A DNA stretch of 64,000 nucleotides from JABGQS01 sp963674545 (lineage in GTDB: Bacteria; Bacillota; Clostridia; Christensenellales; SZUA-584): NCBI GenBank assembly GCA_963674545.2, contig CAXXFB010000001.1:2418001-2482000 (forward strand), in the 5' to 3' direction. Below are positions 54,875 through 64,000 of the stretch, piece after piece. The notes under the pieces are model-generated. The model did no database searches. It was not told where the DNA came from and worked only from the letters and a program-made list of their open reading frames with translations. Position numbers and translations under genes: made by a program. Position 1 is the stretch's first letter. Each line of letters starts with the position of its first letter.

Positions 54875-57197
54875 TACATTTAGAAAGATAAGGCAAGCAG
54901 AAAAAGAAGGATTGAAAATCCCAAAAAGTGTACAGCAAGCCATCCCTATAACGAAAGTGTATGAGGATGGCATTTTTAAAGTGGGGAATAATTTTTCAAA
55001 AACCATGCGGTTTACGGATATAAACTATCGTGTAGCATCCAAAGACGACCAGATGGATATGTTCCTGAAATACTGTGATCTGATTAACAGCATTGACAGT
55101 GAGGCTGTAACCAAGATTACGATCAATAATAGGCGGTTAAACAAAAAGGATTTTGAGCAACGTATATTACTGCCTGAAAAGGACAATTTCTTGGATAAGT
55201 ACAGGCGAGAGTATAATGAAATGCTATTGGAAAAGGCGACAAAATCCAGCAATTCGATGGTACAGGAAAAATACATCACTGTGTCTTCATCAAAAAAGAA
55301 CGTGCTTGAGGCCAGAGCGCTGTTTTCTAGACTCACAACGGATATTTCCTCACATATGTCCAAGATGTCCAGCAGAACTCTGGAATTGGACGCTGAAGAG
55401 CGCCTGCGCATATTCCATGACCTCTATAGACTTGGTGAAGAAACCTATTACCACTTTGATTTGAAGCAAACAATACGCAAAGGACATGATTTCAGGGATT
55501 ATATATGCCCGGATAGCATGGAGTTTGATAAGAACTATACTAAGATAGGCGATAAGTACTGCCGTACTTTCTACATGCGTGAATTTGCGTCGTTCATAAA
55601 GGACAGCATGATAACAGAGTTTATGGACTTGCCGAAGAATATGATGCTGTCGATAGACATGCTGCCTATCCCTACTGATGAAGCTGTGAAGATAATCAAC
55701 AAACTTATACTAGGTACTGAGACTGACAAAGCGAGATTCACTAGAAAACAAACAAACAACGGCAATTTCACAGCAGATATTCCATATGACCTTGAACAGA
55801 GAAGTAAAGAACTTCATGAGTTTATGGATGACCTGACTTCCAGAGATCAGCGTATGCTGTTTGCGACAGTAACGATTGTTATCATTTCAGACAGTCTTGA
55901 AGAACTGGATGAGGATACGGAAAGTATACTCTCAATCGGGAGAAAACATATCTGCCAGTTTACTTCATTGACATACCAACAGACCGAAGGTTTGTATACC
56001 GTACTTCCATTTGGTATGCACAAGCTGCCATTCAAATGGCGCACGTTGACGACAGAAAGTACAGCTGTGCTTATGCCGTTCAATACTATGGATATTCAAG
56101 ACGAGACCGGAATCTATTATGGAATAAATGTAATATCTAAAAACTTAATTCTTGCTGACAGGCGTAAACTGCTAAATGCTAATGGTTTTATTCTTGGCGT
56201 TTCAGGCAGCGGTAAATCTTTTAAGGCAAAAGAAGAGATGACTGCGCTCATGCTTCGTGATGATGTAGATATTATCGTAATCGACCCAGAACGTGAGTAT
56301 GGGAACCTCTTTCTTTCTATGGGCGGTGAGGTTATCCATATATCAGCCGGAAGCAGAAATCACATCAACTCAATGGCAATGAGTGAAGGGTATGGTGATG
56401 ATGAAAATCCGATAATTCTTAAAAGTGAATTTATACTTTCACTTGTGGAGCAGCTTGTAGGTACAGGGAAGCTTAATGCAAAAGAAAAGAGCATTATTGA
56501 CCGATGCACAGCTAATGTCTACAGAGAATATATAACTAACGGATTTACGGGGATGCCGCCAACGCTAAAAGAGTTTAGGCAGGAACTGCTACGTCAGGAT
56601 GAGCCGGAAGCCCGTGAAGTTGCTCTAGCCATTGAGTTGTTTACCGATGGCAGCTTGGATACCTTTGCAAGACAGACTAACGTTAATGTAAATAGTCAAT
56701 ATATTGTGTATGATATAAAAGATTTGGGTAAGCAGCTTAGAACGATAGGTATGCTCGTTGTTCTGGATAATATATTTAACAGAATTACTGAAAACAGAGC
56801 TAAAAAACGCAGTACCTTTATATTCATAGATGAAATATATTTGCTATTCCAAAATGAATACTCAAGCAACTTTCTTTTTGAGTTATGGAAACGGGTCCGG
56901 AAGTACGGAGCATGTGCGACAGGTATAACTCAAAACGTTAGCGATCTGCTTGTTTCACATACAGCAAGAACAATGCTGGCAAACAGCGAGTTTTTGTTAA
57001 TGATGAATCAAGCGCCAACGGATAGGATTGAACTGGCTAACTTAATTAATATATCAGAAGCTCAGCTATCTCATATAACTGATAACGAAAAGGCTGGTAT
57101 TGGTTTACTAAAGTATGCAGGCAGTATCGTGCCATTCGAGGACGAGTTTCCAAGACATACGAAACTGTACTCATTAATGACGACCAAGTTCGAGTAA
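54867..57197 (+). CDS. virB4: VirB4-type conjugation ATPase
   Basis: This 776-residue ATPase powers channel assembly. The N-terminal half is the CagE/TrbE domain (IPITKVYEDGIFKVGNNFSKT). Walker A is in FILGVSGSGKSFKAKEEM (residue 440 on), then IIVIDPEREYGNL, and Walker B in STFIFIDEIYLLF, with GITQNVSDLL following. It is complete. In Tn1549-like ICEs further transfer genes (a CHAP/NlpC hydrolase and others) normally follow; here a hairpin and a restriction-type island come next. Confidence 0.9.
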   Translation: MSNTFRKIRQAEKEGLKIPKSVQQAIPITKVYEDGIFKVGNNFSKTMRFTDINYRVASKDDQMDMFLKYCDLINSIDSEAVTKITINNRRLNKKDFEQRILLPEKDNFLDKYRREYNEMLLEKATKSSNSMVQEKYITVSSSKKNVLEARALFSRLTTDISSHMSKMSSRTLELDAEERLRIFHDLYRLGEETYYHFDLKQTIRKGHDFRDYICPDSMEFDKNYTKIGDKYCRTFYMREFASFIKDSMITEFMDLPKNMMLSIDMLPIPTDEAVKIINKLILGTETDKARFTRKQTNNGNFTADIPYDLEQRSKELHEFMDDLTSRDQRMLFATVTIVIISDSLEELDEDTESILSIGRKHICQFTSLTYQQTEGLYTVLPFGMHKLPFKWRTLTTESTAVLMPFNTMDIQDETGIYYGINVISKNLILADRRKLLNANGFILGVSGSGKSFKAKEEMTALMLRDDVDIIVIDPEREYGNLFLSMGGEVIHISAGSRNHINSMAMSEGYGDDENPIILKSEFILSLVEQLVGTGKLNAKEKSIIDRCTANVYREYITNGFTGMPPTLKEFRQELLRQDEPEAREVALAIELFTDGSLDTFARQTNVNVNSQYIVYDIKDLGKQLRTIGMLVVLDNIFNRITENRAKKRSTFIFIDEIYLLFQNEYSSNFLFELWKRVRKYGACATGITQNVSDLLVSHTARTMLANSEFLLMMNQAPTDRIELANLINISEAQLSHITDNEKAGIGLLKYAGSIVPFEDEFPRHTKLYSLMTTKFE

Positions 57198-57205
57198 TAA
57201 AAAAG

Positions 57206-57241
57206 TGCGGAGTAAAATGGCAGATGCTATTTTACTCCGCA
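57206..57241. terminator. Strong hairpin after virB4
   Basis: TGCGGAGTAAAAT (57206-57218) and ATTTTACTCCGCA (57229-57241) pair perfectly over 13 bases. On the minus strand it is followed by CTTTTTT, so it fits a terminator for leftward transcripts. On the plus strand it lacks a T-run but would still form after virB4. Confidence 0.7.
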
Positions 57242-57339
57242 TATAGTTATATATAAATACAAAATGCACATATATGTGGTTGATATACTGACATATTATG
57301 ATATAATTGTATTTAATAACTCGTTAAGGGGTAATTCAT

Positions 57340-57546
57340 ATGCCTATTAAATGTAATCTTTCAACACTTATGGGTGCTAATAAATATAAGGTAATTGACG
57401 TACATAAAAAAACGGGGTTATCAAGAACCACAATATCAAAACTATATTATGATAAAATGGAGAGAATTGATTACGGAACTCTGGATAAATTATGCGAATT
57501 ATTTGATTGTGAGGTTCAAGATATTTTGGTTTATTATAAAAAATGA
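57340..57546 (+). CDS. Xre-family regulator (YozG-like)
   Basis: This 68-residue Cro/C1-type DNA-binding protein has LMGANKYKVIDVHKKTGLSRTTISKLY as helix-turn-helix and TLDKLCELFDCEVQDILVY as the usual end. It starts at ATG 57340 after AAGGGG. It lies 75 bases before the helicase gene and probably controls the restriction-type cluster. Confidence 0.85.
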   Translation: MPIKCNLSTLMGANKYKVIDVHKKTGLSRTTISKLYYDKMERIDYGTLDKLCELFDCEVQDILVYYKK

Positions 57547-57621
57547 TAATATTCATTATTTGTTTAAGTACATTTTAAAGGACTGTATATTTGATAAAAT
57601 TATGATGAGGTAAAATTACTA

Positions 57622-60600
57622 ATGGAGCTTATCGATAATATTGGAAAAACATTAAAAGATGATCTTTCTAACGAAATTCAGGCGGGATGCAAATTATCTA
57701 TTGCTGCCGCCTGTTTCTCTATATACGCTTTTCAAGAACTTAAAAGTGAGTTGAAAAGCGTTGATGAGCTAAGTTTCATTTTTACATCTCCAACATTTAT
57801 TTCTGAAAAGCCAAAAAGAGAAAAAAGGGAATTCTATATACCTCGTCTTAATCGTGAGAGAAGCTTATATGGCACGGAGTTTGAAGTAAAACTTCGAAAC
57901 GAACTTACCCAAAAGGCTATTGCAAAAGAATGTGCGGATTGGATAAAGAAGAAGGTTACGTTTAAATCCAACATCACAAACGAAAACATGATGGGCTTTA
58001 TCAATATCAATGATAAGAACTATATGCCTATCAACGGATTTACTACTGTTGATTTAGGATGTGAGCGTGGGAATAACGCTTATAATATGGTGCAAAAAAC
58101 AGATGCTCCATTTTCAAATGCATATATTGATTTATTCAAAGATTTATGGAACGATTCAACGAAACTCCAAGTAGTTACTGAAGAAGTGATTGAAAATATT
58201 ACTGCTGCATATAATGAAAATTCTCCAGATTTTATTTACTTTGTTACCTTATACAATATTTTTAATGAATTCCTTGAGGATGTTTCGGAAGATGTTCTCC
58301 CAAATGAAGCTACAGGTTTCAAACAGAGCAAGATTTGGGATATGCTATATAATTTTCAAAAAGATGCTGCGCTTGCAATCATCAATAAACTTGAGAAATA
58401 CAATGGTTGTATTTTAGCTGACAGCGTAGGGCTCGGTAAAACTTTCACTGCACTTTCTGTCATCAAGTATTATGAAAATAGAAATAAAACAGTTCTTGTG
58501 CTTTGTCCAAAAAAGTTATCTAGCAACTGGAATACATATAAAGATAACTATGTAAATAATCCAATTGCAGCTGACAGGCTCAGATATGATGTGCTTTACC
58601 ATACTGACCTTAATCGAACATTTGGCATATCAAATGGTTTGGATCTTAGCCGTTTAAATTGGGGGAATTATGACCTTGTTGTTATTGATGAATCCCATAA
58701 TTTTAGAAATGGTGGAAAATTGAATGGTGAAGAAGATGAAAAAGAAAACCGGTATTTAAAACTTCTAAATAACATAGTTCGTAAAGGTGTGAAGACTAAA
58801 GTGCTCATGCTTTCAGCAACACCTGTAAATAATCGATTCAATGATTTAAAAAATCAGTTACAGCTAGCATATGAAGGCGATGTGAATTTAATTGACGATA
58901 AGTTAAATACTACTCGTTCAATAGATGATATTTTTAAAAATGCCCAGAAAGCTTTTAATACTTGGAGCAAATGGGAGCCTCAGGATAGAACAACAGCTAA
59001 TTTGCTAAGGATGCTTGATTTCGATTTTTTCGAAGTGCTTGATAGTGTAACGATTGCACGTTCTCGTAAACATATCGAAAAATATTATGATATAACAGAA
59101 ATCGGAAAGTTTCCTACAAGACTTAAACCTATTTCAAAGCATCCCCGTTTGACTGATTTAGAATCAGCTATTAACTATAATGAGATATTTGAACAGCTCA
59201 TGTTACTTTCTCTTACCATCTATACACCTACTCATTTCATACTTCCGAGCAAACTGGAAAAGTATGCAGAAATGTATGAAGATAACAAAGTAAACATTGG
59301 GTTTACTCAAGCAAATCGTGAACAAGGCATTAGACGCTTAACAGCTATCAATTTGATGAAACGGATGGAAAGCTCAATTTATTCATTTGATTTAACATTA
59401 AAGAGGATTAAAGAGCTGATAGAGAACACGATTAATATAATTAATGATTATGATAACCAAAGTGATTTAAAACTCGATTTAGTAGACATATCAAATATAG
59501 ATGAATACGATGGTGACGATCAGAACAGTACAGAATTGTTCACCTTTGGCAAAAAAATAAAGATTGATATTGCTGATATGGATTATATTTCATGGCGAAA
59601 TAGTCTTGAGAAAGACAATGATGTGCTGGAGCTTCTAACCCTTATGGTTGCAGAAATCACTCCAGAACATGATTGCAAGCTTCAAGAACTGCTTGATATT
59701 CTAAAAAGTAAAATTAATAATCCGATAAATGATGATAACAAAAAAGTTCTTATCTTTACCGCATTTACGGATACAGCAGAATATCTTTATAATAATGTGA
59801 GCAAATATATGATATCAGAGTTTGGTATGGATACTGCAATGATAACCGGATCGGTTGAAGGACGAACCACTATACCAAAGCTACGCTCAGATTTCAATAC
59901 TGTACTCACTTGTTTTTCTCCAATATCTAAGGATAAAGAGTTATTAATGCCAGGTAATTCGACTGAGATTGACATCCTTATTGCTACAGATTGTATTTCC
60001 GAAGGTCAAAATTTGCAGGACTGTGACTATCTTATTAATTACGATATTCATTGGAACCCTGTGCGCATTATACAAAGGTTTGGCCGAATAGACCGAATCG
60101 GGAGCGATAATGAATACATTCAGCTTGTTAACTTCTGGCCGGATATCACATTGGATGAATATATTAATCTCAAAGCTAAGGTTGAGACAAGGATGAAAAT
60201 TGTCGATATGACAGCTACCGGTGATGATAATCTATTGAGTAATGAGGAAAAAACAGACCTTGAATATCGCAAACAGCAACTTAAGCGGTTACAAGAAGAA
60301 GTTGTAGATATCGAAGATATGTCCAGTGGTATTTCTATTATGGACTTAGGTTTAAACGAGTTCAGATTAGATTTATTGGATTATATTAAGAACAATCCGG
60401 ACCTTGATAAAACACCTTTTGGGCTCCACTCGGTCGCTCCAAGCAATGAAGATGTGCCGGAAGGTGTAATATATGTTTTAAAAAACCATTCTAACAGCGT
60501 AAATATCGACAGTCAGAATAGATTGCATCCATTTTATATGGTATATATCAATAACGACGGCGAGGTAATTTGTGATCATCTTTCGCCTAAAGAGATGCTT

Positions 60601-60858
60601 GATAAGATGCGCTATATTTGCAAAGGAAAGAAGGAGCCGATAGCGGAATTATATAAAGATTTCAATAATGAAACAAAAGATGGAAGTGATATGCAAAAAC
60701 TATCCGAATTGCTCGGACAAGCTATCGCTTCGATTATTGAAGTAAAGGATGAAAGCGATATTGATAATTTCTTAAGCGGAGGGCAGGTAAGCTTTATATC
60801 AAACGAGATAAAAGGACTTGATGACTTTGAACTAATTTGTTTCTTGGTTGTCAAATAA
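57622..60858 (+). CDS. SNF2-type helicase with PLD-like N-terminus
   Basis: The first 170 of 1078 residues resemble the PLD-like domain attached to some SNF2 proteins (LSIAAACFSIYAFQELKSEL), but the HxK nuclease motif is not visible. From residue 250 there is a full SNF2 helicase: DSVGLGKTFTALSVI, VVIDESHNF, MLSATPVNNRF, ATDCISEGQNLQ and IIQRFGRIDRIGS. It would translocate on DNA as the motor of the system. The ATG follows GAGG. The next gene starts 19 bases downstream. Confidence 0.85.
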   Translation: MELIDNIGKTLKDDLSNEIQAGCKLSIAAACFSIYAFQELKSELKSVDELSFIFTSPTFISEKPKREKREFYIPRLNRERSLYGTEFEVKLRNELTQKAIAKECADWIKKKVTFKSNITNENMMGFININDKNYMPINGFTTVDLGCERGNNAYNMVQKTDAPFSNAYIDLFKDLWNDSTKLQVVTEEVIENITAAYNENSPDFIYFVTLYNIFNEFLEDVSEDVLPNEATGFKQSKIWDMLYNFQKDAALAIINKLEKYNGCILADSVGLGKTFTALSVIKYYENRNKTVLVLCPKKLSSNWNTYKDNYVNNPIAADRLRYDVLYHTDLNRTFGISNGLDLSRLNWGNYDLVVIDESHNFRNGGKLNGEEDEKENRYLKLLNNIVRKGVKTKVLMLSATPVNNRFNDLKNQLQLAYEGDVNLIDDKLNTTRSIDDIFKNAQKAFNTWSKWEPQDRTTANLLRMLDFDFFEVLDSVTIARSRKHIEKYYDITEIGKFPTRLKPISKHPRLTDLESAINYNEIFEQLMLLSLTIYTPTHFILPSKLEKYAEMYEDNKVNIGFTQANREQGIRRLTAINLMKRMESSIYSFDLTLKRIKELIENTINIINDYDNQSDLKLDLVDISNIDEYDGDDQNSTELFTFGKKIKIDIADMDYISWRNSLEKDNDVLELLTLMVAEITPEHDCKLQELLDILKSKINNPINDDNKKVLIFTAFTDTAEYLYNNVSKYMISEFGMDTAMITGSVEGRTTIPKLRSDFNTVLTCFSPISKDKELLMPGNSTEIDILIATDCISEGQNLQDCDYLINYDIHWNPVRIIQRFGRIDRIGSDNEYIQLVNFWPDITLDEYINLKAKVETRMKIVDMTATGDDNLLSNEEKTDLEYRKQQLKRLQEEVVDIEDMSSGISIMDLGLNEFRLDLLDYIKNNPDLDKTPFGLHSVAPSNEDVPEGVIYVLKNHSNSVNIDSQNRLHPFYMVYINNDGEVICDHLSPKEMLDKMRYICKGKKEPIAELYKDFNNETKDGSDMQKLSELLGQAIASIIEVKDESDIDNFLSGGQVSFISNEIKGLDDFELICFLVVK

Positions 60859-60877
60859 TGATGCGGAGTATATAAGT

Positions 60878-61483
60878 ATGCTGGGATTACCTAAATCAAC
60901 AGAGCTGTCAAAGCAGCTCCCTAAAAAATCGATATATGCAAAGTTCAATATGAATACTGCAGCAAAAACAAAGTTTGATGCTGATATCAAGAGAATTTCT
61001 ATAGTAAACGAAATCTCTCCTGCAACGACTGCTATCGCTAAAGGCGAAACTGTATCAGCTTTTTATGTTTTACTCGTATCGCTGAAGCAAAAAGACTATG
61101 CAGCAAAAACAATTGAGCAGATTTCAAAACTTATTGACCAGAATATGTTACTAATTTTGAATTATGAAGATAAAATAAGGCTTGCAATTTATCATACAAA
61201 GTTAATCCAATCAGAGTGGGAGCCAGCAGAAGAAGCTGTAATCCAGCTAAAAGGGCTGAATCTTGATAGTTTATGGAATAATATTGTTGCTCAGGTGGGT
61301 AATGTTCTGGTCGAGTATGGTAATTCCTTGGAACAGCAAATAGCTTTAGATGAAAAAAGAGAAAGATTACAAAAAGAGATAGAGAGACTTGAGAAGCAAG
61401 CAAGAGTAGAAAAACAGCCAAAGAAGAAATTTGAGTTGGCAGAGCAAGTTAAGTCATTAAAAAAAGAATTGGAGAATGACTAA
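60878..61483 (+). CDS. DUF4391 protein
   Basis: ATG 60878 (GCGGAG upstream) gives 201 residues; a TTG at 60848 in phase overlaps the helicase gene and is less likely. The start LGLPKSTELSKQLPKKSIYAKF is typical of DUF4391, a family found in type III restriction operons. The C-terminal 45 residues form a charged coiled coil (RERLQKEIERLEKQ). It overlaps the next gene by one base (TAATG), so it is an operon member, perhaps a linker of helicase and methylase. Confidence 0.75.
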   Translation: MLGLPKSTELSKQLPKKSIYAKFNMNTAAKTKFDADIKRISIVNEISPATTAIAKGETVSAFYVLLVSLKQKDYAAKTIEQISKLIDQNMLLILNYEDKIRLAIYHTKLIQSEWEPAEEAVIQLKGLNLDSLWNNIVAQVGNVLVEYGNSLEQQIALDEKRERLQKEIERLEKQARVEKQPKKKFELAEQVKSLKKELEND

Positions 61484-62502
61484 TGCCTCACGAAGATTTT
61501 GTAACGCAGATTGTTACAAACACAGATAAACATGGCCGTGTCAAAAGCCGTGAACGAAATGATTTAGAATATAAAGAATCATTTGGCTTATCTAGTTGGG
61601 CGAAGTATGCAAAAACAATGTCAGCATTTGCAAACAATCATGGAGGGTACATCCTATTTGGTATAAAAGATAGTCCACGAGAAATTGTTGGTGTAAATCC
61701 AGCATTTGAAACCCTAAAGCAAGAAAAGTTCACAGAATCGCTAAATGCTCATTTTTCTCCTGAGTTGATTTGGGAAGTTGGCTGTGTTGATATTGAAAAT
61801 GTCTCTATTGGGTATTTATATACTGCCGAATCATACTCAAAGCCAGTTATTGCGCTAAAAGCTATTAGCTCAGAAAAGATCAGCAGTGGTGATATTTACT
61901 ATAGATACAGAGGACGAAGCGAAAAAATCAAGTATCCTGAGATGAGCAGGATTATTGAGGATAGAGTAAAACAGGAACGAGAGCAAATTCTTAAACTTAT
62001 GGAAACAATACGAAATAGCGATACTACTAATTTGGGCATAATTAATTATAATAATGGTTACTTCAGCACTCCTTATGGAGCAGATGTTGCTATAGATAGA
62101 AAATTAGTGATGCAAGTTCTACGAAAGGCAAAGTATATCAAAGAAGGTAGCTTTGATGAAACTGGAGGACGACCAGTTATAAAAGTAACAGGGAAAATTG
62201 ACCTTGCAGAAGAAGTGCCAGTTCCTGATATTGAGCCTGACGTTCAATACCCATATCTTCAAAAGGATTTAGCAGGAAAACTTAATATAACAAGTTACCA
62301 ATTGTATTCTCTAATTTGGTTCTATAAAATGAAGGGACAAAAGAAATACCACATGGAGATTTCTACTTCATCTTCAGGCAAGACCCATAAATTTTCAGAT
62401 ATTGCTCTTCAGTTTTTAGCTGATAAGATTAATGAAAATAAAGATAACTCAAAATGGTTTGACGATATAAAATCTAGTTATCAACATAGAAACGATAAAT
62501 AA
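61483..62502 (+). CDS. AlbA_2/Schlafen-type putative DNA- or RNA-binding protein
   Basis: This 339-residue protein starts with the AlbA_2 domain: ERNDLEYKESFG, AKTMSAFANNHGGYILFGIKD and the later IYYRYRGRSEKIKYPEM. This domain is shared with Schlafen nucleases and transcription regulators. The second half includes a winged-helix-like region (DLAGKLNITSYQLYSLI). It sits between DUF4391 and the methylase, so an effector or regulatory role in the restriction system is inferred. The ATG overlaps the previous stop. Confidence 0.75.
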   Translation: MPHEDFVTQIVTNTDKHGRVKSRERNDLEYKESFGLSSWAKYAKTMSAFANNHGGYILFGIKDSPREIVGVNPAFETLKQEKFTESLNAHFSPELIWEVGCVDIENVSIGYLYTAESYSKPVIALKAISSEKISSGDIYYRYRGRSEKIKYPEMSRIIEDRVKQEREQILKLMETIRNSDTTNLGIINYNNGYFSTPYGADVAIDRKLVMQVLRKAKYIKEGSFDETGGRPVIKVTGKIDLAEEVPVPDIEPDVQYPYLQKDLAGKLNITSYQLYSLIWFYKMKGQKKYHMEISTSSSGKTHKFSDIALQFLADKINENKDNSKWFDDIKSSYQHRNDK

Positions 62503-62518
62503 CAGGAGGATACAAACA

Positions 62519-64000
62519 ATGGACAAACTAAAAATGCATTCAATCAACAAGGTTGATGATAACATCGAAAAAATTGGCAAGCTATTTCCTAATTGCCTGA
62601 CTGAAAGAAAGAACGAGCAAGGCGAAGTAGAATATGCTATTGATTTTGATACACTACGGCAAGAATTATCGTCCGTTATTGTTGAAGGCAACGAAGAACG
62701 CTATCAGTTCACGTGGCCGGACAAAAGGAAGTCCATCCTTCTCGCAAATGCACCGATAGCAAGAACTCTTCGACCTGTTCGAGATGATGAACCTGCACAA
62801 ATTAAAGACGAAGAAGGAAAAGTTATAGGCGAATATACACGTACTGGCAGTGTTGATTTTGATTCTACAGAAAATATATATATTGAGGGTGATAATCTTG
62901 ATGTTTTAAAATTGATGCAAGAAACATATCTTGGTAAAATTAAAATGATATATATTGACCCTCCATATAATACAGGCAATGATTTTGTATATGAAGATAA
63001 CTTTGCCAAGAATGCTGATGAATATCTAAATAATAGTGGCCAGTTTGATGAGGAGGGTAACCGTCTTGTCAAAAACCTTGATAGCAATGGAAGGTTTCAT
63101 ACTGATTGGTTAAACATGATATATCCAAGGTTGAAAGTGGCAAAAAATATACTTGCCGATGATGGGGTAATATTTATTAGTATTGACGACAACGAGAATC
63201 ACAATCTGAAGAAGCTATGTGATGAAATATTTGGGGAAACAAATTTCATATCAGATATTACAGTCGTCAATAACTTAAAGGGTCGAAATGATAAGAAGTA
63301 TATCGCTCGTGCGAATGAGAGATTATTAATGTATGTGAAGTCCCAAGAGTTCGAAGAACAAGGGCTTAAGTTGCCTGAAGCTAGAATGACAGAGTTTTCT
63401 TATGAAAATGAGGAAGGTAAATTCAGATTATTAGGGTTGAGAAAAAGGGGAGGAGCGGATACAAGGATTTTACGTCCTAATATGTTCTATCCATTTTATG
63501 TGAACCCTTTAGATTTAAGTGTTTCCTTAAATAAAACCACAAAGCATATTGTCGAGGTCTATCCATACAAGTCAGATAGTACAGAAGGTTGTTGGAGATG
63601 GGGTAAAGAAACTGCACAAAGTAAAGTTACACAACTGGTATCAAAAAAAGTTGGTGCTAGCGAAAGATATGACATATTTGAAATTGATTATCTTGAGTCT
63701 GATGGTGAATTGAGGAGAATAAAACCAAAGTCAGTAATGGCAGGTACCGATTATTCGACTGATAAGGCAACAAAACAGTATAGGAAACTAATGGGGAAGA
63801 TTGATTTTTCAAGTCCTAAATCTGTAGAATTTATGAAGGATTTGGTTGATTATTCCACAGATAAAGACAACGGATCTTGCATTTTAGACTTTTTTAGTGG
63901 CTCTGCAACAACCGCACATGCAGTAATGGAGTTGAATTCTGAGGATAATGGAAATCGCAAATATATCATGGTCCAAATACCTGAGCGAACTGATTCAAAA
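62519..64000 (+). CDS. mod: Type III DNA methyltransferase (Mod), partial
   Basis: ATG 62519 behind AGGAGG opens a frame that runs past the window end. Of the 494 visible residues, YIDPPYNTGND near 145 is the catalytic motif IV and DFFSGSATTAHAVM near 458 is the AdoMet-binding motif I, the beta-class order of type III Mod adenine methylases. The region between holds the target-recognition domain. It protects host DNA in a type III restriction system whose helicase may be the SNF2 protein upstream or a Res subunit beyond the window. Confidence 0.9.
   Translation, partial: MDKLKMHSINKVDDNIEKIGKLFPNCLTERKNEQGEVEYAIDFDTLRQELSSVIVEGNEERYQFTWPDKRKSILLANAPIARTLRPVRDDEPAQIKDEEGKVIGEYTRTGSVDFDSTENIYIEGDNLDVLKLMQETYLGKIKMIYIDPPYNTGNDFVYEDNFAKNADEYLNNSGQFDEEGNRLVKNLDSNGRFHTDWLNMIYPRLKVAKNILADDGVIFISIDDNENHNLKKLCDEIFGETNFISDITVVNNLKGRNDKKYIARANERLLMYVKSQEFEEQGLKLPEARMTEFSYENEEGKFRLLGLRKRGGADTRILRPNMFYPFYVNPLDLSVSLNKTTKHIVEVYPYKSDSTEGCWRWGKETAQSKVTQLVSKKVGASERYDIFEIDYLESDGELRRIKPKSVMAGTDYSTDKATKQYRKLMGKIDFSSPKSVEFMKDLVDYSTDKDNGSCILDFFSGSATTAHAVMELNSEDNGNRKYIMVQIPERTDSK

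Noticed and set aside
1..64000. tRNA or rRNA genes and an ICE attachment site
   Set aside because: No cloverleaf-like or rRNA-like sequence was recognised by eye and no direct repeats suitable as att sites were found inside the window.

Overview
The window reads as low-GC Bacillota DNA, most likely from an anaerobic clostridial lineage. The evidence is AT-rich coding sequence with strong AGGAGG-type ribosome binding sites and a conjugation module of the Tn1549/CTn type found in gut Firmicutes: SSB, MobC, MOBP relaxase, PcfB-like protein, VirD4, Maff2, VirB6-like protein, PrgI and VirB4. No integrase or attachment site for this integrative conjugative element (ICE) is visible, so its ends probably lie outside the window. 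The species cannot be named from the sequence.

Positions 1-17500 form an accessory and defence island. It starts with the tail of an HD-GYP protein and small membrane or zinc proteins. A WYL-family regulator is followed 2 bases later by a protein resembling the uracil-DNA-glycosylase fold. Next is a retron: an ncRNA with a1/a2 repeats at 3663-3824, a reverse transcriptase split by a one-base shift in an A7 run, an ABC/DndD-like ATPase, and a second glycosylase-like protein related to the first. Then come a PD-(D/E)XK nuclease overlapping a nitrilase-like protein, a DUF2779 nuclease, an HD-DUF429 fusion, a duplicated pair of tiny membrane proteins, a GIY-YIG-like protein, a frameshifted ADP-ribosylglycohydrolase, a metallo-beta-lactamase-fold lipoprotein, and one minus-strand gene that appears to be leaderless.

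Positions 17520-29338 are ICE backbone. A 2477-residue methylase/SNF2 helicase protein has a TnpV-like gene nested in another reading frame. A CHC2/Toprim primase gene follows, cut in two by a three-recombinase RIT element. Positions 29618-37340 are cargo: a zinc-hook AAA ATPase of the PrrC/RloC class, a HEPN-type protein with an RX4H motif, a protein of unknown function, an IS91-type transposase with its own tyrosine recombinase, and a DUF3800 protein.

Positions 37563-57197 are the SSB, mobilisation and type IV secretion genes. They carry three further insertions: an IS3-family element inside a ~32-bp-spaced repeat array, a group II intron inside the VirB6-like gene, and a Tn554-like element with three recombinases and a TnpC-like gene between the VirB6-like gene and prgI. 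Positions 57340-64000 are a restriction-type island: an Xre regulator, a SNF2 helicase, a DUF4391 protein, an AlbA/Schlafen-type protein and a type III Mod methyltransferase that runs off the end.

Overall, this is a conjugative element carrying several anti-phage modules that has itself been invaded by at least five unrelated mobile elements. The most novel candidate is the retron with an ATPase and two glycosylase-like proteins.
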